A DNA stretch of 23,210 bases from Chloroflexota bacterium (GTDB taxonomy: Bacteria; Chloroflexota; Dehalococcoidia; SM23-28-2; HRBIN24), in contig JAUQPQ010000014.1 of NCBI GenBank assembly GCA_030550295.1, positions 1-23,210 of the forward strand. Direction: 5' to 3'. The notes under the pieces were generated by a model. It did no database searches, had not been told where the DNA came from, and was given only the letters and a program-made list of their open reading frames with translations. Position numbers and translations under genes: made by a program. Shown here piece after piece: positions 1 to 7,453 of the stretch. The stretch's first letter is position 1; each line of letters begins with the position of its first letter.

Positions 1-108
1 ATTGGCCTGACAAGGGGCCTGGCAGAGGCCTTGGGAGCCCCTTCCATCCCCTTAGACCCCAGGGCCACGCCCAGCCTTGCCCAGACGCTGAAACTTATGG
101 CGAGGTGA
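1..108 (+). CDS. C-terminal fragment of an upstream gene, possibly a ChlD/CobN-associated VWA chelatase subunit
   Basis: Frame 1 is open from the window edge to a TGA at 106-108 and gives 35 residues beginning IGLTRGLAEALGAPSIPLD. The pattern of Gly-Leu followed by a helix, then LAEALGAP and a short Leu-Asp segment, resembles the very C-terminus of the VWA domain of magnesium/cobalt chelatase subunit D proteins. Those domains usually end with a 'GLARxLAxxLG..Y..L' segment. The gene lies three bases upstream of cbiC on the same strand, so it is probably part of the same cobalamin operon, where ChlD/ChlI-type chelatase genes are common. Only the tail is visible, so the family call is tentative. 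The coding frame itself is better supported by the tight spacing to cbiC. Confidence 0.4.
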   Translation: MGLTRGLAEALGAPSIPLDPRATPSLAQTLKLMAR

Positions 109-111
109 CTC

Positions 112-759
112 ATGGGCGGCCTCCTGGACCGATACGGCACATCAGCAGAAGACATACTTCATCGAGGCATGACTATCGCCCGATCGCTCCTGCCACCCCT
201 CCCCTTCACCGAGGATGAGAAGCATATAGCTTCACACCTCATTAGGGCCACGGGTGACCCAAGCCTCCCACTCCTCCTGCGCTTCTCTAAAGACGCCGTT
301 AATGTGGGCGTAGAGGCCCTTAAGCAGGGAGTAACCATCGTAGTCGACTCCCACGTGGTGTTGGGAGGCCTCGATCGCCATGCCGCCGAGGCACTGGGGT
401 GCCGATGCCTTTGTGTCCTTGATGCCCCAGGAGCTCCTCAGGAGGCCAAGCGCCGAGGCGTATCTTGGTCGGCAGCGGGGATGCTCCTTTCTCAAGGGCA
501 AATAGATGGGGCGATAGTAGTGGTGGGGACAGCCCCCACTGCCCTCTTGGCCCTTCTGGATCTGTGGGATGGTGGAATGGCACAGCCCAGGCTGGTCATT
601 GGGGCCCCTGTCGGCCTGGTGCTGGCGGCCGAGGCGAAGGGCGAGCTGATGCAACGCTCCATACCTTACATCGTTATCGCTGGGGCCCGTGGAGGGGGAG
701 GGCCTACCGCTGCTATCTTGAACGCCCTGATGGATCTAGCGCTGGGAAAGGATCGGTAA
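112..759 (+). CDS. cbiC: Precorrin-8X / cobalt-precorrin-8 methylmutase CbiC (CobH family), with substituted catalytic His
   Basis: CbiC moves the C11 methyl group to C12 of (cobalt-)precorrin-8 to make (cobyrinate) hydrogenobyrinate, in the cytosol. The 215-residue length matches the family. Recognisable blocks are LIRATGD followed by LLLRFSKDAV, a VDSHVVLGGLD segment, the GTAPTALLALLDL block and the closing GAPVGLVLAAEAK plus glycine-rich ARGGGG segment that bind the corrin. The SD GAGGTGA overlaps the stop of the preceding gene and supports the ATG at 112. One oddity is that family members I know, such as Salmonella CbiC, read RVIHTTAD at the first block, where the His is the catalytic acid/base. 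Here the aligned residue is Arg (AGG codon, LIRATGD). The gene otherwise looks intact, so the enzyme is either altered in mechanism or inactive. It is followed by cbtB after 33 bases. Confidence 0.88.
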   Translation: MGGLLDRYGTSAEDILHRGMTIARSLLPPLPFTEDEKHIASHLIRATGDPSLPLLLRFSKDAVNVGVEALKQGVTIVVDSHVVLGGLDRHAAEALGCRCLCVLDAPGAPQEAKRRGVSWSAAGMLLSQGQIDGAIVVVGTAPTALLALLDLWDGGMAQPRLVIGAPVGLVLAAEAKGELMQRSIPYIVIAGARGGGGPTAAILNALMDLALGKDR

Positions 760-792
760 GGGCAAGTAAATAAAGTCAAGGAGGTGTGACAC

Positions 793-1011
793 ATGAGAGC
801 ATTGGCTGGGATAAAAGGATGGGCTGCGGAGTCAGCCGATGTCTGGTTTTCTTGGGCCATGATCCTTCTGGGCGTGCTGGGCCTTTACCTAATGGGCATC
901 GATCAAGGGATGGCCCTGGGCGTCTTTGTGGGGGAGGTGGCTATGCGCTATAACTGGCTCCACGAGCTCTTCCACGACGCGCGTCACATTATGGGGTTCC
1001 CCTGTCACTAG
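793..1011 (+). CDS. cbtB: CbtB, small subunit of a predicted cobalt transporter
   Basis: This is a 72-residue protein with one hydrophobic helix (about residues 18-45) and a C-terminal His-rich tail, LHELFHDARHIMGFPCH. That tail is diagnostic for CbtB, the small partner of CbtA in a predicted cobalt importer often found under cobalamin control. The His and Cys residues are likely metal ligands. A strong SD (AAGGAGGTG, 778-786) precedes the ATG. It ends two bases before cbtA begins, and in all known cases the two genes are paired. The position inside the cbi operon matches cobalt supply to CbiX. Transport activity is a comparative-genomics prediction for this family, not something the sequence proves. 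Confidence 0.88.
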   Translation: MRALAGIKGWAAESADVWFSWAMILLGVLGLYLMGIDQGMALGVFVGEVAMRYNWLHELFHDARHIMGFPCH

Positions 1012-1013
1012 AC

Positions 1014-1751
1014 ATGGAGCGCTCCCCAGCCTTGGGCAATCTGAAGGCGGCTTTAGGGGCTGGGGCCCTGGCAGGTATGGCCTTGGCCATCTTCCATTTC
1101 ATGGCGACAGAACCGGTGCTGGAGGAGGCTATACGGCTGGAGGAAGCCCTTCCTCACTTGCATATGGAGGTGTTTCCTCGCTCTGTCCAAAGGCTTGGGC
1201 TTTTTGGGGGCTCCTTCATTTATGGCTTATCATGGGGGCTCATCTTCGCCGGGGTATATACCCTGCTGGAGAGCCAGCTACCTGGGCGCCGCCCCTGGCA
1301 AAAGGGGGCCGTCTTGGCGCTTGCAGCGTTGTGGGCGGTGGCCCTTTTGCCCTTACTTAAATTTCCGCCCAACCCTCCAGGAGGTACAGGTTCCGAGGAT
1401 ACCGTCACTACGCGTCAGGTGCGGTTTGCGTTATTTGCTCTCGCTTCTGCCCTGGCGTTGTTTGGGATTTGGAGGATAGTGGGGTTCCTTAAGCTTATCC
1501 CATTTTGGGCACGGGGGATGGCCTTCGTAACCTTGTATGCCCTTGCCTGCTGCTTGCTTGTGTTTCTGGTGCCCAATGCCAATGATCCAATTCCGGGACA
1601 GCTAAAGGAGTTGGTGCCACGCTTCCGCATCCTAGCTGTTGGGGGGACGATACTCTTTTGGCTGCTCCTAGGAGGTGCCTTTGGCCCTTTCCATATCGCC
1701 TTCGCCAAGCCGGAGGCTACGGCCAGGCGTGGTGCTAGTGGCCCACGGTAG
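1014..1751 (+). CDS. cbtA: CbtA, membrane subunit of a predicted cobalt transporter
   Basis: A 245-residue integral membrane protein with about five hydrophobic helices (roughly residues 12-30, 65-85, 97-116, 138-158 and 168-188, with a last one near 208-232). Family hallmarks are FHFMATEPVLEEAIRLEE after the first helix, the RSVQRLGLFGGS loop and the LLKFPPNPPGG motif. Together with CbtB it is predicted to bring Co2+ into the cell. The start ATG lies two bases after the cbtB stop. The 3' end overlaps the first codons of cbiX, so translation is probably coupled and cobalt import is tied to the cobaltochelatase. It is unlike the CbiMNQO/ECF systems that many anaerobes use for the same task. 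Confidence 0.88.
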   Translation: MERSPALGNLKAALGAGALAGMALAIFHFMATEPVLEEAIRLEEALPHLHMEVFPRSVQRLGLFGGSFIYGLSWGLIFAGVYTLLESQLPGRRPWQKGAVLALAALWAVALLPLLKFPPNPPGGTGSEDTVTTRQVRFALFALASALALFGIWRIVGFLKLIPFWARGMAFVTLYALACCLLVFLVPNANDPIPGQLKELVPRFRILAVGGTILFWLLLGGAFGPFHIAFAKPEATARRGASGPR

Positions 1752-2469
1752 CCGAAGGAATAAAGAGGAGACCTTAGTGGGTACAGCCTGGCTTGCCCAC
1801 AGGCTCTCCGAATTTCTGGGGATGATGGTCACCCCTGCCTTTCTAGAGGCTTTAGAGCCCTCCCCTAGAGATGCTGTGTCCCACTTATTAGATCAGGGTG
1901 TAGGAATGGTGGTGCTTCAACCTTTGCTCCTTGGGGAAGGGCAACACCTCCAGGAGATCAGGGGCGTTGCCCAAGAGCTGTCCACCTGTATGGGGCTACA
2001 GGTGTTGGTAGGAGAATCCTTAGCACGCCATCCCTACCTCGCCTCCCTTGTGGCAAGGCGGGCACAAGATTTGCTTGCAGGGCAGCCGAATCCACAATCA
2101 CTACTTATTGTAAAGGCCTTTACACGTTACCAAGGTGGGGACTTGGCGTGGGCCACGGACCTCGCTTTCCGCGTTGCCCATATTCTGGGCGACGGATGCG
2201 TCGTTGCCATAGCCCAGTCGGGAAAGGGCCCTCCAAGAGTGCAAGATGTGGGCCAGGCCCTTCTCAGCACAGCAGAAACATTAGCCGTCTTACCATGCGT
2301 CCTGTTTGGCGGCAAAACATGGGAGGAAATCGCCAACGCAGTGGCGGAGCTACGGAGCCGCTACGGCGAAAAGCGTATACTCATGGGTGAGGCCATCGGG
2401 CCCTGTGACGAGGTTGTGGCGATGTTGGCGCAGCGGGTAGGGGAGGTGCTGCTGGGTTGCCCCAGATAA
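1729..2469 (+). CDS. cbiX: Sirohydrochlorin cobaltochelatase CbiX
   Basis: CbiX inserts Co2+ into sirohydrochlorin (factor II), the committed early step of the anaerobic B12 pathway. The N-terminal half begins with the signature VLVAHGSRR, whose His is the catalytic and metal-binding residue. The two-lobed length (about 246 aa) fits the long bacterial CbiX/CbiK class. The second lobe has no equally clear HGS motif (it reads LIVKAFTRYQGGD), as is common in duplicated chelatases that keep one active site. An upstream ATG at 1675 is in frame but would overlap cbtA by 77 bases and put a low-complexity SPSPSRR leader before the strand that starts the fold. I therefore prefer the GTG at 1729 (a second GTG follows directly), preceded by GGAGG at 1712-1716. 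Confidence 0.85.
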   Translation: MVLVAHGSRRNKEETLVGTAWLAHRLSEFLGMMVTPAFLEALEPSPRDAVSHLLDQGVGMVVLQPLLLGEGQHLQEIRGVAQELSTCMGLQVLVGESLARHPYLASLVARRAQDLLAGQPNPQSLLIVKAFTRYQGGDLAWATDLAFRVAHILGDGCVVAIAQSGKGPPRVQDVGQALLSTAETLAVLPCVLFGGKTWEEIANAVAELRSRYGEKRILMGEAIGPCDEVVAMLAQRVGEVLLGCPR

Positions 2470-3551
2470 GGCGCCGTGGCCTACGCAAAGGGTACACTAC
2501 AGGGACTTGCGCCGCCGCTGCAACTAAAGCAGCCGTAACTGCTCTCATGACGGGCAAAGCACCCAGTCAGGTGACCCTGCGCATCCCAGCAGGCATCCAG
2601 GTAACCCTCCCTATCCTCCGGGTGGAGTTGGCCCCTAATAAAGCAACGTGCTCAGTGGTGAAGGATGCCGGGGATGACCCAGATGTCACCCATGGGGCGG
2701 AGATCTGCGCCACTGTCAGTTGGAGTCCCCTATCTCCAGGCGTGGTGATACGGGGCGGGCCAGGAGTGGGCACCGTCACCAAGCCCGGCGTGAGTCTACC
2801 CGTAGGCGATCCCGCCATCACCCGCGTGCCTCGCAAAATGATCACTGAAGCTGCCACTGAAGTCCTCGGCCCCTATGCTCGAGAGGGAGGCATCACGGTG
2901 GAAATATGGGTACCCAAGGGAGAGGAGATAGCACAGCGCACTACCAACGCCCGTCTAGGCATATTGGGAGGGATCTCAATACTAGGGACTACTGGCCTTG
3001 TCATCCCTTACTCCACCGCCGCCTGGCGAGCGAGCGTGGAGCTGGCTATAGATGTAGCTGCTGCCAACGGGCTCAACCATATAGTCCTGAGCACAGGCAC
3101 CCAGAGCGATGAGTTCGTGCGTAGAGCCCTCCCCCACCTCCCAGATATGGCCTTTATAGAAGCGGGCATCTTTTTTGGCCCTGGCCTGAAAAGGGCCGTT
3201 AAAAGAGGGATACGTCGCGTCACTTTGGCAGGGATGATAGGCAAGCTCTCTAAGGTAGCCCAAGGCAAAATGGTGACCCATGTGGCCGGCAACCAGGTAG
3301 ACACCGACTTCCTGGCTGGGATCGCCTTAGGACTAGGAGCACCTGCCAACCTGGTGGAGGCGATCCGTAAGGCACCCACTGCCCGTTACGCTCAGGAGCT
3401 GCTCTGCTCCTACGGCCTGAAGGGATACTTCGATCGTCTGTGCGAAAAGGTGTGCGAAGCAGCGCGGACGTATGTGGGAGGCTCTCTAGCCGTCGCATGC
3501 CTCTGCTTCGACCAAGATGGGGCTATCCTTGGAAGGTGGGAACTGGGATGA
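2457..3551 (+). CDS. cbiD: Cobalt-precorrin-5B (C1)-methyltransferase CbiD
   Basis: CbiD methylates C1 of cobalt-precorrin-5B using SAM, an anaerobic-pathway step. The 364-residue protein opens with the family signature GYTTGTCAAAATKAAV. It also has the typical DAGDDPDVTHG block and a central GTTGLVIPYSTAAW segment, followed by HIVLSTGTQSDEF. The start is a TTG at 2457 with GGGGAGG about 10 bases upstream, which makes the gene overlap the cbiX end by 13 bases. No ATG precedes the conserved N-terminus. The stop overlaps the cbiT start as ATGA. CbiD is one of the markers separating the oxygen-independent route from the CobG/CobF route. Confidence 0.93.
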   Translation: MPQIRRRGLRKGYTTGTCAAAATKAAVTALMTGKAPSQVTLRIPAGIQVTLPILRVELAPNKATCSVVKDAGDDPDVTHGAEICATVSWSPLSPGVVIRGGPGVGTVTKPGVSLPVGDPAITRVPRKMITEAATEVLGPYAREGGITVEIWVPKGEEIAQRTTNARLGILGGISILGTTGLVIPYSTAAWRASVELAIDVAAANGLNHIVLSTGTQSDEFVRRALPHLPDMAFIEAGIFFGPGLKRAVKRGIRRVTLAGMIGKLSKVAQGKMVTHVAGNQVDTDFLAGIALGLGAPANLVEAIRKAPTARYAQELLCSYGLKGYFDRLCEKVCEAARTYVGGSLAVACLCFDQDGAILGRWELG

Positions 3552-4141
3552 CCAAGACCACGCCTTATCTGGGCATTCCCGATTCAGCACTTGAGACGTT
3601 CCCAAAAGGACTCCTTACCAAGGAGGAGATACGAGCGATAGCATTGTTCAAAATGCGCCTTTCTCCTGACTCTATCGTCTGGGATGTGGGAGCTGGCAGC
3701 GGCTCTTTGGCCTTGGAAGCAGCCCTGATAGTCTATCGTGGCCATGTATATGCCATAGAGCGACGGGCAGAGGCCATAGCTGCCCTTCGCAGGAACCTTC
3801 ACCGCTTTCCCCGGCCCAACATTACCGTTGTAGAAGGGGAGGCGCCTGAGGCCCTGGCCTATCTCCCTCATCCCGACGCTGTATTCGTAGGAGGGAGCGG
3901 GGGCCACCTACCTGGAATCTTACAATGCGCAGCCCAGTCCCTTCGCCCCAAGGGGCGAATAGTAGTAGACTTGGCCACCCTTGAGAACCTAGAGCTAGCC
4001 TGCAGCACTTTTTCTCAACTGGGGATGCCTTACCAAATAGTCTTGGCCCAGGTAGCGCGCTCCCGCCGTTTGGGGGATCTTACTGCCTTCCAAGGGCTGA
4101 ACCCGGTATTTATCTTGTCGGCATGGAGGGAGAAGGGATGA
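3548..4141 (+). CDS. cbiT: Cobalt-precorrin-6B C15-methyltransferase (decarboxylating) CbiT
   Basis: CbiT methylates C15 and removes the C12 acetate carboxyl on cobalt-precorrin-6B. The 197-residue protein is a stand-alone class I Rossmann methyltransferase. The SAM-binding motif VWDVGAGSGSLALEAA lies at residues 44-59, then an acidic strand end (YAIERR) and the FVGGSGG loop. The N-terminal PKGLLTKEEIRA segment is typical of the family. The reading frame is open further upstream, but the ATG at 3548 overlaps the cbiD stop (ATGA) and matches the family N-terminus, so it is chosen. The partner activity CbiE is encoded separately about 3.3 kb downstream rather than fused as in CobL. Confidence 0.92.
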   Translation: MTKTTPYLGIPDSALETFPKGLLTKEEIRAIALFKMRLSPDSIVWDVGAGSGSLALEAALIVYRGHVYAIERRAEAIAALRRNLHRFPRPNITVVEGEAPEALAYLPHPDAVFVGGSGGHLPGILQCAAQSLRPKGRIVVDLATLENLELACSTFSQLGMPYQIVLAQVARSRRLGDLTAFQGLNPVFILSAWREKG

Positions 4142-4845
4142 ACAAACCCTGGGGGCGGTTCTACGGGATCGGTGTAGGCCCTGGCGACCCGGAGCTTATG
4201 ACTCTCAAGGCTATCCAAATCCTGCACCGTGTCCCCGTAATATGCTATCCCCAGGCTGTGGCGGGAGACAGAAGCATGGCATTGGCCATCGTGGATAGGG
4301 CCATCCCATTGGAAGGCAAGGTGTTGGTGGCTTTTCCCTTCACCATGTCGTCCGCCAATTCTGGGGTTAGCTGGCAAAAAGCGTTAAACAAGGTTCTGAC
4401 ATACCTTCAAGAAGGAAAGGATTGCGCCTTCATAACCGAAGGCGACCCTTTCACCTACAGCACCTTCATATATGTCTATGAGTACATGCGGCATCATTAT
4501 CCCCACGTACCTGTAGAGGTAGTCCCAGGCGTTTCATCGGTTATGGCCAGTGCGGCCCGTGCAGGGGTGCCCTTGGCAGTAGGGAAAGAGCGCGTCGCTC
4601 TGCTCCCAGCACTATACCACGTGACTGAAATAAGCCACCTACTGGACCATTGGGATACGATCGTCCTCCTTAAAGTGAACCGCGTCTTGGCCGACCTGGC
4701 TCCCGAACTGGCTAGGAAGGGGCTGGTGGAAAAGGCGGTTCTCGTGCGGAGGGCCACCTTACCCGAGGAGCAGATCAGCTGGGGCCATGAAGCCTTGAGA
4801 AACGAAACCGCGGACTACTTTTCGCTTCTTATCGTGCGGAGGTGA
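4138..4845 (+). CDS. cbiL: Cobalt-precorrin-2 C20-methyltransferase CbiL
   Basis: CbiL transfers a SAM methyl to C20 of cobalt-precorrin-2. The 235-residue tetrapyrrole methyltransferase carries the N-terminal FYGIGVGPGDPELMTLKA motif, the central TEGDPFTYSTFIY segment (SAM and substrate pocket) and VEVVPGVSSVMASAA, all in the spacing of the CobI/CbiL clade. The ATG at 4138 overlaps the cbiT stop (ATGA) and has a GGAGGGAGA ribosome site upstream. An in-frame ATG at 4123 would only add MEGEG. It is followed by cbiF after three bases. Confidence 0.92.
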   Translation: MNKPWGRFYGIGVGPGDPELMTLKAIQILHRVPVICYPQAVAGDRSMALAIVDRAIPLEGKVLVAFPFTMSSANSGVSWQKALNKVLTYLQEGKDCAFITEGDPFTYSTFIYVYEYMRHHYPHVPVEVVPGVSSVMASAARAGVPLAVGKERVALLPALYHVTEISHLLDHWDTIVLLKVNRVLADLAPELARKGLVEKAVLVRRATLPEEQISWGHEALRNETADYFSLLIVRR

Positions 4846-4848
4846 AGG

Positions 4849-5631
4849 GTGGAGGGCAAGGTCTACTTTGTGGGCGCTGGCCCTGGAAGCCCCGATCTGC
4901 TTACCCTGAGAGCTGTGCGCATCCTTGGCAGAGCAGACGTGGTGATCTGGGCCGATTCCCTCATCTCCCCTGAGGTCACTTCCTTTTGCCGCCCCGATGC
5001 CCAGATCCGTGGTAGCTCCAGCCTCACCCTCCCCGAGATCGTCGACCTCATGAGGGAAGGGGCCTGCGAGGGTAAAGTGGTGGCCCGGCTTCACAGTGGC
5101 GATCCCTCCCTGTATGGGGCCCTCTTAGAAGAGATGCGTGCCTTAGAGATGGAAGGGATCCCTTACGAGATCGTGCCAGGTGTGAGCTCCCTATTTGCTG
5201 CCGCTGCTAGCCTTAAGGTGGAGCTGACAGTCCCTGGAATCTGTCAGACGGTCATAGTTACCAGGGCACCAGGGCGAACGCCAGTGCCTGAGGAAGAAAG
5301 CCTGCGCTCCCTTGCCCAGCATCGCGCCACTATGGCCTTATTCCTTTCGGCGGCTAGGCTGTGGGAGGCGGTAGAGGCCCTCATAGAAGGAGGCTACAAC
5401 CCTGAGACGCCTGCAGCCCTGGTGCATCGCGCTTCGTGGCCTGACGAGGTGATCCTCTGGGGCACCCTGGGCCAAATACCTGCCTTGGCTAAAGAGGCTG
5501 GGATTTCTAGGCAGGCCATCGTGTTGGTGGGGAGAGCCCTTGACCCCTCCCTTAAAGGCCCTAAGGGGCCATCATCACGACTCTACGACCCCACATTCAG
5601 CCATATGTTCCGCAAGGCCAAGGAGCGATGA
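4849..5631 (+). CDS. cbiF: Cobalt-precorrin-4 C11-methyltransferase CbiF
   Basis: CbiF methylates C11 of cobalt-precorrin-4. The 260-residue protein has the tetrapyrrole methylase motifs VYFVGAGPGSPDLLTLRA at the N-terminus, RLHSGDPSLYGA in the middle and YEIVPGVSSLFAAAA after it. The diagnostic CobM/CbiF block TRAPGRTPVPEEESL follows. The start is GTG at 4849 with a strong SD (GGAGGTGA) that overlaps the end of cbiL. About 20 residues at the C-terminus beyond the fold are unremarkable. The stop overlaps cbiG as ATGA, so cbiF and cbiG, which act next to each other in the pathway, are translationally coupled. Confidence 0.93.
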   Translation: MEGKVYFVGAGPGSPDLLTLRAVRILGRADVVIWADSLISPEVTSFCRPDAQIRGSSSLTLPEIVDLMREGACEGKVVARLHSGDPSLYGALLEEMRALEMEGIPYEIVPGVSSLFAAAASLKVELTVPGICQTVIVTRAPGRTPVPEEESLRSLAQHRATMALFLSAARLWEAVEALIEGGYNPETPAALVHRASWPDEVILWGTLGQIPALAKEAGISRQAIVLVGRALDPSLKGPKGPSSRLYDPTFSHMFRKAKER

Positions 5632-6704
5632 CAGATCTAGAGGCTCGCCGTCCCATCGCCTTGGTGGCCTTCACGCGGCGAGGGGCGCAGATGGCTACCC
5701 TGCTGGCAGAAAGGCTAACAGGGGCCCGCGCGTACATCGAGAAGAGATGGGCTCAGGGCTCACGACTCCCATTTCGTACCTTTTCCCTGCCCCTTCGGCC
5801 CTTGGTAGAGGAGCTTTTCCAGATCTATCCGTCTCTGGTCCTATTCGCTAGCGTAGGGGTTACAGTGCGCCTCATCGCACCCCTCATAAAAGGAAAGGGT
5901 TCCGATCCAGCAGTAGTAGCCGTAGACGAAGGAGGACGCTTCGCTGTCTGCCTCCTATCCGGCCATCAGGGGCGTGGGGAGGCCTTAGCGAAGGAGGTGG
6001 CGTCCCTGCTTGGGGCGATCCCTGTCATCACTTCGGCCAGCGGTGCTCTAGGGGTGCCGTCGCTGGAGCTAGTGGGTTCCCAGTGGGGCTGGCGGCGAGA
6101 AGGAGACGAGCACCTTAAGGCCATAGCTGCTGCCCTCATTAATGCTCAGCCCGTCGTCTTTTATCAAGAGGCTGGGGAGAAGCCTTGGGCCACGGCCCCA
6201 GCAGGTATCGTTGTCGCCCCCTCTCTTGATGAAGCTCTAGCTTCCCCACTCCCATGCATAATTGTGAGTGATCGCGAGGTGGGTACTGGGAGAACGAATA
6301 AGCCCATGGTAGTCTTTAGGCCTCGTAGCATAGTGGCTGGAGTTGGGTGCCGTCGTGGGGCCCTGGGGGACGAAATAGCCGCCTTCATAAGGGATGTGTT
6401 GAAGGCTCACGGCTTCTCTCCTCTAAGCCTCCGATGCCTGGCTACTATGGAGGCCAAGGCCCTAGACCCGAGCCTGCAGGATGCAGCATCCCTCCTGGGG
6501 GTGCCCCTGGAGGCTGTGCCGCGAGCCACTCTGCTGCATTTCGCCTCTCGGGTGAGCCCGTCAGCATCAGAGAGGCTGCTGGGCCTCCCCTCTGTATCTG
6601 AGGCCTCGGCCCTGGCTGTATCTGGGGCTGCCACCTTGCTGGGCCCAAGGGCTAGCAACGGTAAGGTGACGGTGGCTTTGGCCCGTTGGGAGCCGCAGCC
6701 ATGA
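5628..6704 (+). CDS. cbiG: Cobalt-precorrin-5A hydrolase CbiG
   Basis: CbiG opens the delta-lactone of cobalt-precorrin-5A and releases the C20 carbon as acetaldehyde, completing ring contraction without oxygen. All three domains are visible in 358 residues. The N-terminal domain runs through about residue 130 with ASVGVTVRLIAPLI and the VDEGGRFAVCLLSGHQGR motif. A variable middle domain follows to about 220. The C-terminal CbiG_C domain begins at VAGVGCRRGALGDEI and contains LATMEAKALDPSL. The conserved acidic and lysine residues of the C-domain are retained. It is joined to cbiF and cbiH by ATGA overlaps. Confidence 0.92.
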   Translation: MTDLEARRPIALVAFTRRGAQMATLLAERLTGARAYIEKRWAQGSRLPFRTFSLPLRPLVEELFQIYPSLVLFASVGVTVRLIAPLIKGKGSDPAVVAVDEGGRFAVCLLSGHQGRGEALAKEVASLLGAIPVITSASGALGVPSLELVGSQWGWRREGDEHLKAIAAALINAQPVVFYQEAGEKPWATAPAGIVVAPSLDEALASPLPCIIVSDREVGTGRTNKPMVVFRPRSIVAGVGCRRGALGDEIAAFIRDVLKAHGFSPLSLRCLATMEAKALDPSLQDAASLLGVPLEAVPRATLLHFASRVSPSASERLLGLPSVSEASALAVSGAATLLGPRASNGKVTVALARWEPQP

Positions 6705-7453
6705 AGGGGAGCCTAGCTGTGGTAGGCATCGGCCCAGGGGAAAAGAGGCTCCTCACCCCTATGGGAAGGCGCGTCCTCCTCCAGGCCACCATCGTGATGG
6801 GGTACCGTGGCTACTTAGATCAGATAGCCTCCCTTCTGACCAAAAAGGAGGTAGTACCCTTCCTCATTGGGCAGGAATTGGAGAGGGCAGAGAAGGCTCT
6901 GGCTCTAGCCTCCCATGGCCAGAGAGTAGCGCTTGTGTCCAGCGGCGACGCAGGCATTTACGGCATGGCCTCTCCAGTATTGGAGCTTTGGCTACATCTT
7001 CCCACTGAACAGCGCCCCTCCTTGGAGATAGTCCCAGGGGTGCCAGCTATGGTGGCCTGTGCCGCTCTACTAGGTGCCCCCCTGGGAAACGATTTCGCTG
7101 TCGTGAGTCTCAGCGATCTTCTCACCCCCTGGGAGGTGATCTCCCGTAGGGTGGAAGCAGCTGCCCAGGCCGACTTCGTCGTGGTCCTGTACAATCCCCG
7201 TAGCAGCCGCCGCCCCTGGCAGCTGGCTGAGGCTCGCCGTCTGCTTTTGCGATACCGTCCTCCCACTACGCCCGTGGGAGTGGTCCGGAAGGCTTACCGC
7301 CCTGGCCAGGCGGTAACCGTAACGACCTTAGGAGAGCTAGACGAAAGGGCTGTGGATATGGAGACTACCGTCATCGTGGGCTCCTCAGTCACTTGGGCCC
7401 GGAACGGACACATGGTTACCCCCAGAGGTTATCGCCTGGAGGCGCTGCCATGA
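6701..7453 (+). CDS. cbiH: Cobalt-precorrin-3 C17-methyltransferase CbiH
   Basis: CbiH methylates C17 and drives ring contraction to cobalt-precorrin-4. The 250-residue tetrapyrrole methylase has LAVVGIGPGEKRLLTPMGR at the N-terminus and the family-specific IVMGYRGYLDQI. It continues with VSSGDAGIYGMA, EIVPGVPAMVACAALLGAPLGNDFAVVSLSDL split across the middle, and VVLYNPRSSRRPWQL. These are textbook CobJ/CbiH blocks. The chosen ATG overlaps the cbiG stop (ATGA). A TTG 15 bases upstream is possible but unneeded. Confidence 0.93.
   Translation: MKGSLAVVGIGPGEKRLLTPMGRRVLLQATIVMGYRGYLDQIASLLTKKEVVPFLIGQELERAEKALALASHGQRVALVSSGDAGIYGMASPVLELWLHLPTEQRPSLEIVPGVPAMVACAALLGAPLGNDFAVVSLSDLLTPWEVISRRVEAAAQADFVVVLYNPRSSRRPWQLAEARRLLLRYRPPTTPVGVVRKAYRPGQAVTVTTLGELDERAVDMETTVIVGSSVTWARNGHMVTPRGYRLEALP

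Noticed and set aside
1..111. Cobalamin riboswitch at the head of the operon
   Set aside because: The window starts inside a coding frame and no B12-box-like sequence is seen here or in the 760-792 gap. If present, it lies upstream.
1675..1728. Extended start of cbiX
   Set aside because: It would overlap cbtA by 77 bases and add a low-complexity leader before the first strand of the chelatase fold.
3440..3547. Upstream extension of cbiT into cbiD
   Set aside because: The extra 36 residues are Arg/Ser-rich and unlike CbiT. The ATG overlapping the cbiD stop gives the family N-terminus.
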